Assembly: GCF_027359355.1 (NCBI RefSeq) | Contig: NZ_CP114777.1 | Coordinates: 124,001-188,000 of the forward strand | Length of the DNA: 64,000 nt | Direction of reading: 5' to 3' | DNA from: Prochlorococcus marinus str. MIT 1214 | GTDB taxonomy: Bacteria > Cyanobacteriota > Cyanobacteriia > PCC-6307 > Cyanobiaceae | Shown: piece by piece, positions 25,526-34,614 of the stretch | Layout of the letters: every line of letters begins with the position of its first letter | Position numbering within the stretch: the stretch's first letter is position 1 | Notes under the pieces: generated by a model | The model's input: only the letters and a program-made list of their open reading frames with translations | The model's database searches: none | Told to the model about the DNA's origin: nothing | Translations under genes and position numbers: made by a program

Positions 25526-26947
25526 TTAGGCGTCATAGTACATAGTGAATTCATGAGGATGAGGTCTTTGTCTTAGCTGTTGCACTTCTTCGTATTTAAG
25601 TTCAACCCAGTTATTAATGAAGTCGTCGGTAAATACTCCTCCTTCCGTTAAATATTTATTGTCATTTTTTAATGCCTCTAATGCATCGTTTAATGAGGAG
25701 GGAACAGTGTCTATTTTTGATAGTTCCTCAGAAGGAAGCTCAAAAAGATCGACATCAACGCCATCTCCAGGATCAATTTGATTTTTGATTCCATCAATAC
25801 CAGCCATCATCATTGCTGAAAAAGCAATATAAGGATTAGCCAATGCATCACCAGAACGAAATTCAAGTCTCTTTGCTTTAGGACTTGGTCCAGTTAAAGG
25901 AATTCTTACTGCAGCTGATCTATTTCCTTGAGAATAAACTAAATTTACCGGTGCTTCGAATCCCGGAACCAACCTTTTGTAACTGTTGGTGGTTGGGTTT
26001 GTAAACGCAAGGAAGGAAGGTGCATGCTTAAGGATTCCCCCGATATACCATTTAGCTGTTTGAGACAGATTCGCATATGTGCCTTCTCCATAAAATAATG
26101 GCTGGCCACCTTTCCATAAGCTTTGGTGAACATGCATTCCTGTTCCATTGTCATTGAAGACTGGTTTAGGCATAAAAGTTGCAGTTTTCCCATATTTTTT
26201 GGCTACATTCCTAACTATGTATTTGTAAATCATCACATTGTCAGCTGCATTTATTAGGGGCGCAAATTTCATCCCTAATTCATGTTGGCCAGCTCCTGCA
26301 ACTTCATGGTGATGTTTCTCTATTGGTATTCCTAATTCACCCATCAGTAGAAGCATCTCAGACCTCATGTCTTGAGCAGTGTCGTTAGGGGATACTGGGA
26401 AATAACCTTCTTTTAATTGAATTTTGTAACCAAGGTTTCCGCCTTCCTCTACTCTTCCTGTGTTCCAAGGGGCTTCTATGGTGTCGACGCTGTAAAAACT
26501 TCCCCCCTCTCCTGAGTTATATCGGACATCATCGAAAATAAAGAATTCTGGTTCAGGGCCAAAGAATGCTGAATCTGCAACACTCGTGCTTCCTAAATAA
26601 TCCAAGGCTTTTTGTGCTAATGCTCTTGGACATCTTGCGTATGGCTCTCCGCTTCTTGGCTCCTGAATTGAACAAATCAAACTAAGAGTTTTGTGATGGT
26701 AAAAAGGGTCTATCCAGCTTGTTGATGGATCTGGAACCATCGCCATATCGGATTCGTTTATGGCTTTCCAACCGCGAATGGAAGAGCCATCAAAAGCAAG
26801 CCCTTCTGAGAAAGAGCTTTCTTCAATCAGATCTGAAGCTACAGTTAAATGCTGCCACTTGCCATGTAGATCAGCGAATTTTAGGTCTATTAGCTCAATG
26901 CCCTCATCCTTAATTTGACGAAGAACATCTTGAGAGGTCTTGCTCAT
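25526..26947 (-). CDS. glnA: Glutamine synthetase type I
   Basis: This 473-residue protein condenses glutamate, ammonia and ATP to glutamine. Motifs include DGSSIRGW (about 53-60), [12 protein letters not shown] (128-139), [12 protein letters not shown] (212-223), [10 protein letters not shown] (267-276) and [18 protein letters not shown] (363-380). The loop adenylylated in enterobacteria reads DLFELP, so the tyrosine is Phe402 and that control is ruled out. An NtcA-like site precedes the gene and a strong terminator follows. Confidence 0.95.
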   Translation of the reverse strand: MSKTSQDVLRQIKDEGIELIDLKFADLHGKWQHLTVASDLIEESSFSEGLAFDGSSIRGWKAINESDMAMVPDPSTSWIDPFYHHKTLSLICSIQEPRSGEPYARCPRALAQKALDYLGSTSVADSAFFGPEPEFFIFDDVRYNSGEGGSFYSVDTIEAPWNTGRVEEGGNLGYKIQLKEGYFPVSPNDTAQDMRSEMLLLMGELGIPIEKHHHEVAGAGQHELGMKFAPLINAADNVMIYKYIVRNVAKKYGKTATFMPKPVFNDNGTGMHVHQSLWKGGQPLFYGEGTYANLSQTAKWYIGGILKHAPSFLAFTNPTTNSYKRLVPGFEAPVNLVYSQGNRSAAVRIPLTGPSPKAKRLEFRSGDALANPYIAFSAMMMAGIDGIKNQIDPGDGVDVDLFELPSEELSKIDTVPSSLNDALEALKNDNKYLTEGGVFTDDFINNWVELKYEEVQQLRQRPHPHEFTMYYDA

Positions 26948-27011
26948 GATGAATTTGATTTGCGACAGAGATACTTAATTATGAACGTAATAAGCGTTTG
27001 CATCTCTTTTT

Positions 27012-27025
27012 GTATCGACAAGCAC
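27012..27025 (-). promoter_or_regulatory. NtcA-like site of the glnA promoter
   Basis: On the glnA strand the sequence reads GTG-N8-TAC (GTGCTTGTCGATAC), one base off the NtcA consensus GTA-N8-TAC. Exactly 22 bases later lies TACGTT, fitting the TAN3T -10 box of NtcA-activated promoters. Activation under nitrogen limitation is inferred. Confidence 0.65.
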
Positions 27026-27173
27026 TTTTTTTAGACTTTTAACAGAAAATTTTCTTTGTTTTCTGTTTTTTTTCGGGAAATCTAACTAATTCCTATTGCA
27101 ATCCCTAAAAAAAATACCCCGACTTTGCCTATTGCCTTTTAGGCTCGGTAGATATATAAAACGATCTGTTTTC

Positions 27174-28334
27174 TTGGCCACTCAAATTCTTCCTTCTGTT
27201 GATAATCAACATCGTAAAGATTTTGGTCCAACTGTTTCACCTGAAAGGTTATTGCTTGGGCCAGGCCCATCAAACGCAGATCCTGCTGTGTTGAAAGCAC
27301 TCTCTCAACCTCCAATTGGTCACTTGGATCCATTTTATGTGGACTTGATGAGTGAGGTTCAAGAGTTGCTCAGATATGCATGGCAAACTAGCAATCGACT
27401 AACACTTCCAATGAGTGGGACAGGAAGTGCAGCAATGGAGGCAACGTTAGCAAATGTTGTTGAACCAGAAGATACAGTTTTAGTTGCTATCAAAGGATAT
27501 TTTGGACATCGACTCGCTGATATGGCAGGAAGATATAAAGCAAATGTTGAAACTATTCAGAAAGATTGGGGGAATGCATTCTCTCTAGAAGAAATAGAAG
27601 ATGCGCTGAAGGAACATAAACCAGCTGTATTAGCAATTGTTCATGCAGAAACCTCAACAGGTGTATGCCAACCTATGGATGGAATAGGTGATTTGTGTAG
27701 AAAATATAATTGTTTACTACTTGTCGACACAGTGACTTCTTTAGGAGGTGTTCCTCTTTATTTGGATGAGTGGAAGATTGATTTAGCTTATAGCTGTAGT
27801 CAAAAAGGATTAAGTTGCCCGCCTGGATTAGGCCCTTTTTCAATGAATGAGAGAGCTGAAAATAAAATGTCAAATAGAAAAGATAAGGTACCGAACTGGT
27901 ATCTAGATGTTTCTTTATTAAATAAATATTGGGGTAGTGATCGGGTATATCATCATACTGCTCCTGTAAATATGAATTTTGGCATTAGAGAAGCCCTCAG
28001 ATTGTTAGCAGAAGAAGGATTAGAAGTTTCATGGGATAGACATAAAAAAAATGCGGAATCACTTTGGAATTCATTAGAAAATATTGGTTTGGAATTACAC
28101 GTTAAAGAAGAATTACGCTTGCCAACGCTAACAACGGTAAAGATACCAGAAGGTTTTGACGGTAAGGCATTTACTAAACATTTACTAAATAATTTTGGTG
28201 TTGAGATTGGAGGTGGACTTGGTGATTTGGCAGGAAAAGTATGGAGAATTGGTTTAATGGGTTATAACTCAACCTCTACAAATGTAGATAAGATAATAAA
28301 TATTTTTGAAACTGAATTACCTAAGTTTAGATAA
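27174..28334 (+). CDS. Class V aminotransferase, serine-pyruvate/alanine-glyoxylate type
   Basis: The protein has the family features: RLLLGPGPSNADPAVLKAL near the start, MSGTGSAAMEATLANVV, HAETSTGVCQPM, and the PLP lysine in YSCSQKGLSCPPG. It transfers amino groups to glyoxylate or pyruvate, which suits photorespiratory glycolate metabolism. I start at the TTG at 27174, about 20 codons before the conserved block; the frame is open to another TTG at 27096. Its end overlaps the convergent tadA by 18 bases. Confidence 0.85.
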   Translation: MATQILPSVDNQHRKDFGPTVSPERLLLGPGPSNADPAVLKALSQPPIGHLDPFYVDLMSEVQELLRYAWQTSNRLTLPMSGTGSAAMEATLANVVEPEDTVLVAIKGYFGHRLADMAGRYKANVETIQKDWGNAFSLEEIEDALKEHKPAVLAIVHAETSTGVCQPMDGIGDLCRKYNCLLLVDTVTSLGGVPLYLDEWKIDLAYSCSQKGLSCPPGLGPFSMNERAENKMSNRKDKVPNWYLDVSLLNKYWGSDRVYHHTAPVNMNFGIREALRLLAEEGLEVSWDRHKKNAESLWNSLENIGLELHVKEELRLPTLTTVKIPEGFDGKAFTKHLLNNFGVEIGGGLGDLAGKVWRIGLMGYNSTSTNVDKIINIFETELPKFR

Positions 28335-28856
28335 TAAACTTTGTCTAGATAAAACTCTTTTATCTTTGAACCAATCTAATATTATCTTTCTAGATTCTTC
28401 TTCCATTATTCCTCTTTCAATTATCATATTATGATGGGCACTTTTATGCTCTGCGAGATTGATCGTTCCACCTAATGCACCTCTTTTTGGGTCTTCAGAT
28501 CCATAGATAATCTTCCCCATCCTTGCTTGTATTAAAGCGCCTGCACACATTGGACATGGCTCCAGATTTACAATCAATGTACAGTCATTAAATCTCCAAT
28601 CATTGTTTATCCAAGAAGCTTGTCGCAGAGCTACCAACTCAGCATGACCTAAAGGATCTTTCATTGCTTCCCTTCTATTCCCCCCATAACCAATACATCT
28701 GCCCCTTTTGTCGAGAATGACTGAAGCAATAGGGACTTCCCCTCTCTCCCCTACAAGCTTTGCTTTAGATAACAATCTTGTCATCCACTTTATTTTTTCT
28801 TCCTGACTCAGTGAGATTGGTTTTGACAATTTTTTAGATGTTTGGAGAATTATCAA
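28317..28856 (-). CDS. tadA: tRNA adenosine(34) deaminase
   Basis: TadA deaminates A34 to inosine in tRNA-Arg(ACG). The zinc and catalytic residues are in GHAELVALRQA and PCPMCAGALIQARMGKIIYG. The length of 179 residues is normal with a 25-residue N-terminal leader. The gene is convergent with and overlaps the aminotransferase gene by 18 bases. Confidence 0.88.
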   Translation of the reverse strand: MIILQTSKKLSKPISLSQEEKIKWMTRLLSKAKLVGERGEVPIASVILDKRGRCIGYGGNRREAMKDPLGHAELVALRQASWINNDWRFNDCTLIVNLEPCPMCAGALIQARMGKIIYGSEDPKRGALGGTINLAEHKSAHHNMIIERGIMEEESRKIILDWFKDKRVLSRQSLLSKLR

Positions 28857-28940
28857 ATAAAATGTTTATCTAGAGATTAATCATTTTTTTTTTTGGTTTG
28901 AACTGGATCATCAAATACTACAAATAGAGACTTATTTTCT

Positions 28941-30311
28941 TTGGACCCTTTTGCATCACCACACAATTTAGATAGAGAACTTCATTCTTTTCTTGCTGAA
29001 GCCTCAAGTAATCTTTGTTATTGGTTTGCTGAATCAGGCAGTCAAGCTCCTATGCCTGATTCATTTGATTTACCTGAGGCCTTTCCCAATAAAAAAGGTG
29101 TATCAAATAAAGTTTTATTAAATGATCTTCAATCATTAATGAATGGTTCTTATCGACCATCTCATCCAAGAGCTCTTGCTCATTTAGATCCTCCTCCTTT
29201 GTCTGCATCAATTGTAGGAGAGCTTATTTGTGCAGGTTTAAATAATAATCTTTTGGCTGAAGAATTATCACCCAGCTTGACATCCCTGGAAAGAAAACTG
29301 TGTAAATGGTTTTGTCAGAAATTAGGTCTTGGTGATTTGTCTGGAGGGGTAGCTGCTAGCGGGGGAAGTTTAAGTAATTTAATGGCATTAGTAATGGCAA
29401 GAAATATTGCTGGTCTAGAAAATGATACCAGTGCAGTATTTTTTGCAAGTGAAGATTGTCATGTCTCATTTTCAAAATCTCTAAGGATTATGGGACTTAA
29501 CAAAGAATCTTTGCAACAAGTTCCGACTGATGAAAAAGGTAAATTGGATATTTCTTACTTGTCTTCAAATTTAAAAAAAATAAAATCTCAGGGGAAGAAA
29601 TGTTTCGCTGTCGTAGCTACAGCAGGAACAACTGTAAGAGGGGCTATTGATCCACTCTTTGAAATCGCTCAATTTTGCAAAAAAGAGAAAATTTGGCTTC
29701 ATGTTGATGGCGCAATTGGTGGAATTTATGGCCTATCAGCAAAAACTTCAGAAATGGTTAAAGACTTAGCTTCTGCAGACTCTATTACTGTTAATCCACA
29801 GAAATTATTGGGTATCGCAAAAACTTCTTCTTTATTACTGGTAGCTAATAAAAACCATCTTTCTTCCACCTTCTCAACAGGACTACCTTATGCCGAATCA
29901 ATAAAAGGAAATGATTTTCATGGGGGAGAACTTGGAATTCAAGGTACTAGATCCGCCGAGGCATTAAAATTGTGGATTGGTTTAAGACAATTAGGTGAAG
30001 AAGGTATAGAAAAAATACTTTTGGATTCTATTAAAAGAAGATGTTATTTTGAATCAAAAATTGATTCATCAAGATTTAAAATAATATCAGGACCTCTTCA
30101 TCTTTTAGCTTTAACACCGATCAATTATACTTCTTCTCAAGGCTCAGATTGGTCTATGAAAATGAGAAACACTTTATTAGTCAATAAGTTTATGCTATCA
30201 AGACCATTGTATGAGGATAGATTTTATTTAAAAGCTGTTATGGGTAACCCTAATACTAAATTTGAGGATTTAAAACTTTTAGCTAATCTTATTAATCAGT
30301 CAATTAATTGA
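28941..30311 (+). CDS. Group II PLP-dependent amino acid decarboxylase
   Basis: This 456-residue protein shows the group II decarboxylase layout: RALAHLDPPPL at about 74-84, GGVAASGGSLSNLMALVMAR at about 133-152, HVDGAIGG and the PLP lysine in SITVNPQKLLG. The family includes aromatic-amino-acid, glutamate and 2,4-diaminobutyrate decarboxylases, and substrate cannot be fixed by eye. The lysine context NPQK differs from the common D-x-H-K, a trait of cyanobacterial members. It starts with TTG. Confidence 0.82.
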   Translation: MDPFASPHNLDRELHSFLAEASSNLCYWFAESGSQAPMPDSFDLPEAFPNKKGVSNKVLLNDLQSLMNGSYRPSHPRALAHLDPPPLSASIVGELICAGLNNNLLAEELSPSLTSLERKLCKWFCQKLGLGDLSGGVAASGGSLSNLMALVMARNIAGLENDTSAVFFASEDCHVSFSKSLRIMGLNKESLQQVPTDEKGKLDISYLSSNLKKIKSQGKKCFAVVATAGTTVRGAIDPLFEIAQFCKKEKIWLHVDGAIGGIYGLSAKTSEMVKDLASADSITVNPQKLLGIAKTSSLLLVANKNHLSSTFSTGLPYAESIKGNDFHGGELGIQGTRSAEALKLWIGLRQLGEEGIEKILLDSIKRRCYFESKIDSSRFKIISGPLHLLALTPINYTSSQGSDWSMKMRNTLLVNKFMLSRPLYEDRFYLKAVMGNPNTKFEDLKLLANLINQSIN

Positions 30312-30318
30312 TTAAAAA

Positions 30319-30483
30319 ATGAGTAAGGAATTTTTTAATAAAAAAAATATATTGGCTTTCATAACAGCTTCAATATCAATTTTGATTGGCTTAATTTATT
30401 TGGCATTGGTTTTTATTTTAGATTTTAGAGGTCCGATGATCCCTCCATCCCCGGAGGCCTTGATCTCGGCGGTAGTTTTTTAA
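30319..30483 (+). CDS. Small single-pass membrane protein
   Basis: This 54-residue product starts with ATG 7 bases after the decarboxylase stop. It has a basic leader (SKEFFNKKN), one transmembrane helix (ILAFITASISILIGLIYLAL) and a Pro-rich end (GPMIPPSPEALIS). Its last 59 bases overlap the 3' end of the convergent GTPase gene. It is probably cotranscribed with the decarboxylase gene. Confidence 0.6.
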   Translation: MSKEFFNKKNILAFITASISILIGLIYLALVFILDFRGPMIPPSPEALISAVVF

Positions 30484-31978
30484 ATTTTTTTTCAACTAAA
30501 GGATCAATAACCCTCTCATAAGCCCTTCGAATAAAACTTTTGAAATACTCTTCTCTTTTATTTAAGTTGTAATGATATTCAACAACTTCTTGGATTCCAC
30601 CATCTCCCCAATTTTGGTCTTGTTGGAAATAAGTTATGAAACTTGCTCCTGCAATCCTAGTAAGCCAGGATACACTGACAGCTTGAATTACTTTGCTAAC
30701 AACTAATGTTGGAAGTGACAGACTTAATGTTGAGCTTATTAGAGAAACTCCACCTTGAACTAAACCCATAGTTGCAAGTGTTTTCCCTACCGAAATTGCT
30801 AAATTCTTTGCTCTATCTTTAGTAATTTCAACACCATAGATTTTTGCTATTTCAATAACCATTTGTGCATTCACAGCCGCCGCAGCGATCATATCGATCA
30901 CAGGTAATGGAGTTAATAATAATGCTCCGCTACTGAGCCAACCATACTTATCAACACATTTTTTGGCTGATTGACTTCTTTGCTTAACTAACAATTTTTT
31001 ACCTTCTTTACCAAGATTACTGCATTGAATCAATATATTATCTGCAATTAGCTCTTCACCTTCTTCATGTAGAATATTTGCTAATCTTCTAATTAAACTA
31101 CCGATTTCAGGGTCTGGTTGAAAAGGCTTTTTTCCAGGGATTGCAATTGTTTGAGGGGATGCAGAGGTACAAATAATATCTTTTGGCTCGATAAAATCAC
31201 TACATCTAGAATTTAGAATTTCGATTAATCTTTTTTCTTCATTTTCTCCTCTTAAATCTATTTTATTAAGAACAAGTAAAAGTCTTTTGCCAGATTTAGA
31301 TAAACTCCTGATTATTCTTGTTTCTTCAGAACGTAAATCTCCTTCTATTACTACTAACATTAAATCAGCTTTGCGTGCTTCTATTAACGCACTCTTTTCC
31401 CTTTCTCTACCTCCTTTTCCCGCTTCTAATATTCCAGGTGTATCAATAATTCTTATTCCTCTTGGAAGGCCTTTAAGTTTAAGCCGGAAGGTTTCTTTTT
31501 GTCTTGTTGACCCCATTTCAGGACTAACTTTACCTACTATTCTTTTTAAAAGAGCTCTTATTAGTGATGTTTTACCACTAGAGCCAATTCCAAAAACTAC
31601 TAAAATAATATCCCCTCTATCTAACTCTAACGAAACTCTTTCCTTTTCATCCTTTAGGGCCTTGGCCGTGACTTTATCATTAATTAATCTGATTAACAGA
31701 TCAATACTTTTTAATGATTTACCTGCAGCTTGCTTTTTGGTTAGTAATGATAAATCTATTAATTTCTTCTCACTTTTAATTTTAAATATTGATTGTAGAA
31801 TGTTTTGTAACCAGTCTATTTTCTTTGAATAACTTAAGCCGCCTATTAATAACACTGTAATTAATACGACAGGTATATTTATTAATCTAATGATTGCTCC
31901 AATTAAGCCTACAAATATCAAGCCAATAAAAATTATTAATATATAAAATATTATTTTTTTTGAAGTATAAATTTTCAT
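30425..31978 (-). CDS. Membrane GTPase with DUF697-type C-terminus
   Basis: The N-terminus has two hydrophobic segments (about residues 9-30 and 34-48). A TRAFAC GTPase domain at about 125-290 has Walker A GSSGKTSL, DTPGI and NKID. The C-terminal region (TPLPVIDMIAAAAVNAQMV, YGVEITKDRAKNLAISVGK) resembles DUF697. Such proteins act at membranes with unknown function. It is the last gene of a minus-strand run with lspA and bioY. Confidence 0.8.
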   Translation of the reverse strand: MKIYTSKKIIFYILIIFIGLIFVGLIGAIIRLINIPVVLITVLLIGGLSYSKKIDWLQNILQSIFKIKSEKKLIDLSLLTKKQAAGKSLKSIDLLIRLINDKVTAKALKDEKERVSLELDRGDIILVVFGIGSSGKTSLIRALLKRIVGKVSPEMGSTRQKETFRLKLKGLPRGIRIIDTPGILEAGKGGREREKSALIEARKADLMLVVIEGDLRSEETRIIRSLSKSGKRLLLVLNKIDLRGENEEKRLIEILNSRCSDFIEPKDIICTSASPQTIAIPGKKPFQPDPEIGSLIRRLANILHEEGEELIADNILIQCSNLGKEGKKLLVKQRSQSAKKCVDKYGWLSSGALLLTPLPVIDMIAAAAVNAQMVIEIAKIYGVEITKDRAKNLAISVGKTLATMGLVQGGVSLISSTLSLSLPTLVVSKVIQAVSVSWLTRIAGASFITYFQQDQNWGDGGIQEVVEYHYNLNKREEYFKSFIRRAYERVIDPLVEKKFKKLPPRSRPPGMEGSSDL

Positions 31979-31996
31979 ATAATAATCACCACTTAT

Positions 31997-32461
31997 TTAA
32001 TGTTTTATTCTTGATTTGTCTTTGGTTAAATCAATTATAAAACATATTATAGCAATGTTTATTGATACATCGGCTAAATTGAAAATAGGAAAATTAATAG
32101 GAACTAGTTCTAAAAAATCAAGAACATAGCCTTTTAATAATCTGTCAATTCCATTACCTACAGTTCCGCCTAAAAGATATGCAAGTCCAATTGAATTCCA
32201 ATAGGATTTTGGCGGGGACTTTAAAATAATACTAATTAATAATAATGTGGCTAAAATACTTGTAATAGTAAGAAGGTTTGTTGCGTTACTAAAAAGACTA
32301 AATGCAGCCCCTTTGTTTTTTACTAGACTGAAATTTAATAAATTAGGAATAATATTTTTTGATCTTTCAAAGCCTAATGTAGTTAATACTAAGAATTTAC
32401 TAACTTGATCTAATAAAATAATAAAAATAGAGTAAGATATGATTTTCATTTTTTTACTCAT
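31997..32461 (-). CDS. lspA: Lipoprotein signal peptidase II
   Basis: LspA removes signal peptides from prolipoproteins in the inner membrane. Four hydrophobic segments are visible, and the catalytic aspartates lie in GNGIDRLLKGYVLDF and FNLADVSIN. I start at the ATG at 32461 (SKKMKIIS), 8 bases after the bioY stop; the frame is open further upstream. It lies between bioY and the GTPase gene. Confidence 0.88.
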   Translation of the reverse strand: MSKKMKIISYSIFIILLDQVSKFLVLTTLGFERSKNIIPNLLNFSLVKNKGAAFSLFSNATNLLTITSILATLLLISIILKSPPKSYWNSIGLAYLLGGTVGNGIDRLLKGYVLDFLELVPINFPIFNLADVSINIAIICFIIDLTKDKSRIKH

Positions 32462-32469
32462 AGATTTAA

Positions 32470-33042
32470 TCATTTCAGTATTAATATACGTTTTAATAAT
32501 AATGATAATAGACTTATTGATATGCATAGTAATAATTGAGTGGGAAAAGGTATAAAAGTATTTATCAAAATAAGATCAAATAAAGAAACAAACCAATTCC
32601 CAAGTATTTTACCTAGAATTAGATAAATAATTCCTATAATATGCATTATGCATAATGATATGGCCGTATAAAATGAATAATTTATTAAATTAGATTTTGA
32701 AGTATTTTTAGCTAAAAAACCACATGTCCACGCAGCAGGAATAAATCCTAACAAGTAACCAAATTCATGAGTTAAGATATAACCTACACTTCCTCCGCCA
32801 TGAAAAACAGGTAAATAGAATAGACCTATAATCAAATACGAAATTGCAGAAATTGTTCCTATTTTGGGTCCACAAAGCAATGAAGTCAAAAGAAGACCCT
32901 GGATTTGCCAGTTACCATGAAGTGGGATATTTGAGAGAGAAAGGTCTTCTTGAGGAAAAATTATTGATGATGGTATCATTGCGCATATTATGATTAACAT
33001 TACGCCTGTTATTGCTTTTGCTCCATTACTAAAATTGTGCAA
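32470..33042 (-). CDS. bioY: BioY biotin transporter substrate-binding subunit
   Basis: This 190-residue protein has about six transmembrane helices and the BioY signature around IPLHGNWQIQGLLLTSLLCG and LPVFHGGGSVGYILTHEFGY. BioY captures biotin in ECF-type transporters. The energising ATPase and T subunits are not nearby, so they must lie elsewhere or BioY works alone. It heads the bioY-lspA-GTPase run. Confidence 0.85.
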   Translation of the reverse strand: MHNFSNGAKAITGVMLIIICAMIPSSIIFPQEDLSLSNIPLHGNWQIQGLLLTSLLCGPKIGTISAISYLIIGLFYLPVFHGGGSVGYILTHEFGYLLGFIPAAWTCGFLAKNTSKSNLINYSFYTAISLCIMHIIGIIYLILGKILGNWFVSLFDLILINTFIPFPTQLLLCISISLLSLLLKRILILK

Positions 33043-33126
33043 TGAATTTAATTATTATATCTTATACATTATTATTTACAAATTGATTGATATGTCAATA
33101 AGATCAATTAAACCTATTTAGTAATA

Positions 33127-33348
33127 ATGAAATTTTCAGTTGGAGAAAAAGTATCCTTGCAAGTTCCTTTGCCATATTTGAAGACAGCAGATTCTATATC
33201 AATGTTGAGGCCACCAGACCTAGTCTCCCTAGATGAGGTTGGCATAATTATGGGAATAAGACCAAATGATTTATTAGAAGTGAAATTTAGAAGGGGCAAT
33301 TTCTTGATTCCTTTAGAAAGACTGAAAATTTTGGGTGAAGACAACTGA
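33127..33348 (+). CDS. sipA: SipA-like regulator (DUF3148)
   Basis: This 73-residue SH3-like protein has the family core: GEKVSLQVPLPYLKTAD, MLRPPDLVSLDEVG and VKFRRGNFLIPLERL. In Synechococcus the homologue binds and stimulates the histidine kinase NblS, which controls stress and photosynthesis genes. The gene is short and complete, divergent from bioY and convergent with the M16 pair. Confidence 0.88.
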   Translation: MKFSVGEKVSLQVPLPYLKTADSISMLRPPDLVSLDEVGIIMGIRPNDLLEVKFRRGNFLIPLERLKILGEDN

Positions 33349-33367
33349 TAATTGAGTTTAGGCTTGA

Positions 33368-34612
33368 TTAGGTTTCCCATTCTTTAATTATTTTCCGAAT
33401 AACTTCTTTGTTACTGCAAACGCTTAATAATGGGTTCTTTAAATATTTATTAGCAGCATCCTTGATTTCTTTACTTGTTATACTTTCGATTCTTAGAAGA
33501 ATTTCTTTATCGTGATCCTTTGTTAGACCAATTCCTAATAGATGAGCTTTATGCTCAGCTCTTTGACTAATACTCTGCAAGGAATGTGCCATTTGGCCAC
33601 GAAATTTTATCTTTACAAGGTCCAATTCTTCAGGTGAGATTTCACTATTAATAAATTTTCCCCAACACTCTTTTAGTAGTTGAAGAGTAAGAATTGCTTT
33701 CTCTTCAGTTGTAGATGCGTGCATAATAAATGGTGTTTTATGCTCTCTGATAGGGTGATAAACTCCTGCTTCATAAACTACTCCATACTTTTCTCTGAGA
33801 ATCTTAAATAATAAACTTGACATTCCATAACCTAAGTAACATGATAATAATCTAAGCAAAATATCAGATTTATTATCATATCTAACTGTTGATTTACCTA
33901 ATAGCAGAATGACTTGTTTCGTATTTAATGATCTTGTAAAAATACTTGTTTTTGCTTCTGTTTCGAGTTCATTTTTATGTTTTTTAAGTGTTTTATTTTT
34001 AGCATTAAATTTTTTACTTATATCCTTAAATGCAATTGAATTTTCTATATAACTTTCTACATTAATTGGAAAACTTCCTGAAATTACTAAGTTCTTTTTT
34101 CTATAAATCAATGAGCCTGCAAATGGCAATATATCTTCTTTATTGATTTTATTTATGGCATCTATTGATCCCAGTGGATCATGTCCGTATGGTCCATCAC
34201 CATATACCATCTTTCTCCATCCATCAAAAGCCAGTTGATATGTACTCTCTTTTTGTCTTTTAATGGATTTTATCGTTAGATCTTTTTCTAATTCAATTTG
34301 ATCTATTTGAAGTAGAGGTTTTGTAATCATCCAACCAATTAAAGGAAGAAGTTTATAAGCATCACTTTCGATACATTTAAGACTTATTAGAAGACCATCT
34401 TCGAAAGTATCACAGTTCAAATTTGCTCCAGAACTTTCTACGATTTCGGCAATTTGTCTATTATTGTATGGCCCACAACCTCTAAGCATTGTTGAGCTTA
34501 AAAGTTGATGGATGCCTTTTTTATCTTTTGGATCATTTCTACTCCCTTCTTCTATCCATAGCTTTGCGGACATTATATTTTTGCTATTAAGTTTGTCTAG
34601 AACTATGTTCAT
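33368..34612 (-). CDS. M16 peptidase-like subunit lacking the zinc motif
   Basis: This 414-residue protein has the M16 (mitochondrial processing peptidase-like) fold, but the HxxEH site is degenerate: residues 35-39 read HQLLS. It is therefore probably the non-catalytic partner of the enzyme encoded 2 bases upstream, as in other M16B heterodimers. The remaining conserved blocks are GANLNCDTFEDGLLI, YGDGPYGHDPLG and FKILREKYGVVYEAGVY. Confidence 0.85.
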   Translation of the reverse strand: MNIVLDKLNSKNIMSAKLWIEEGSRNDPKDKKGIHQLLSSTMLRGCGPYNNRQIAEIVESSGANLNCDTFEDGLLISLKCIESDAYKLLPLIGWMITKPLLQIDQIELEKDLTIKSIKRQKESTYQLAFDGWRKMVYGDGPYGHDPLGSIDAINKINKEDILPFAGSLIYRKKNLVISGSFPINVESYIENSIAFKDISKKFNAKNKTLKKHKNELETEAKTSIFTRSLNTKQVILLLGKSTVRYDNKSDILLRLLSCYLGYGMSSLLFKILREKYGVVYEAGVYHPIREHKTPFIMHASTTEEKAILTLQLLKECWGKFINSEISPEELDLVKIKFRGQMAHSLQSISQRAEHKAHLLGIGLTKDHDKEILLRIESITSKEIKDAANKYLKNPLLSVCSNKEVIRKIIKEWET

Positions 34613-34614
34613 AT

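Noticed and set aside
30425-30483. Overlap of the small membrane protein with the GTPase gene as evidence against it
   Set aside because: Short convergent 3' overlaps recur in this window (tadA with the aminotransferase, sir with the vanX-like gene), so the overlap alone does not disqualify it.
33114-33380. 88-residue minus-strand frame over sipA
   Set aside because: It is a shadow of sipA, whose product clearly matches its family.
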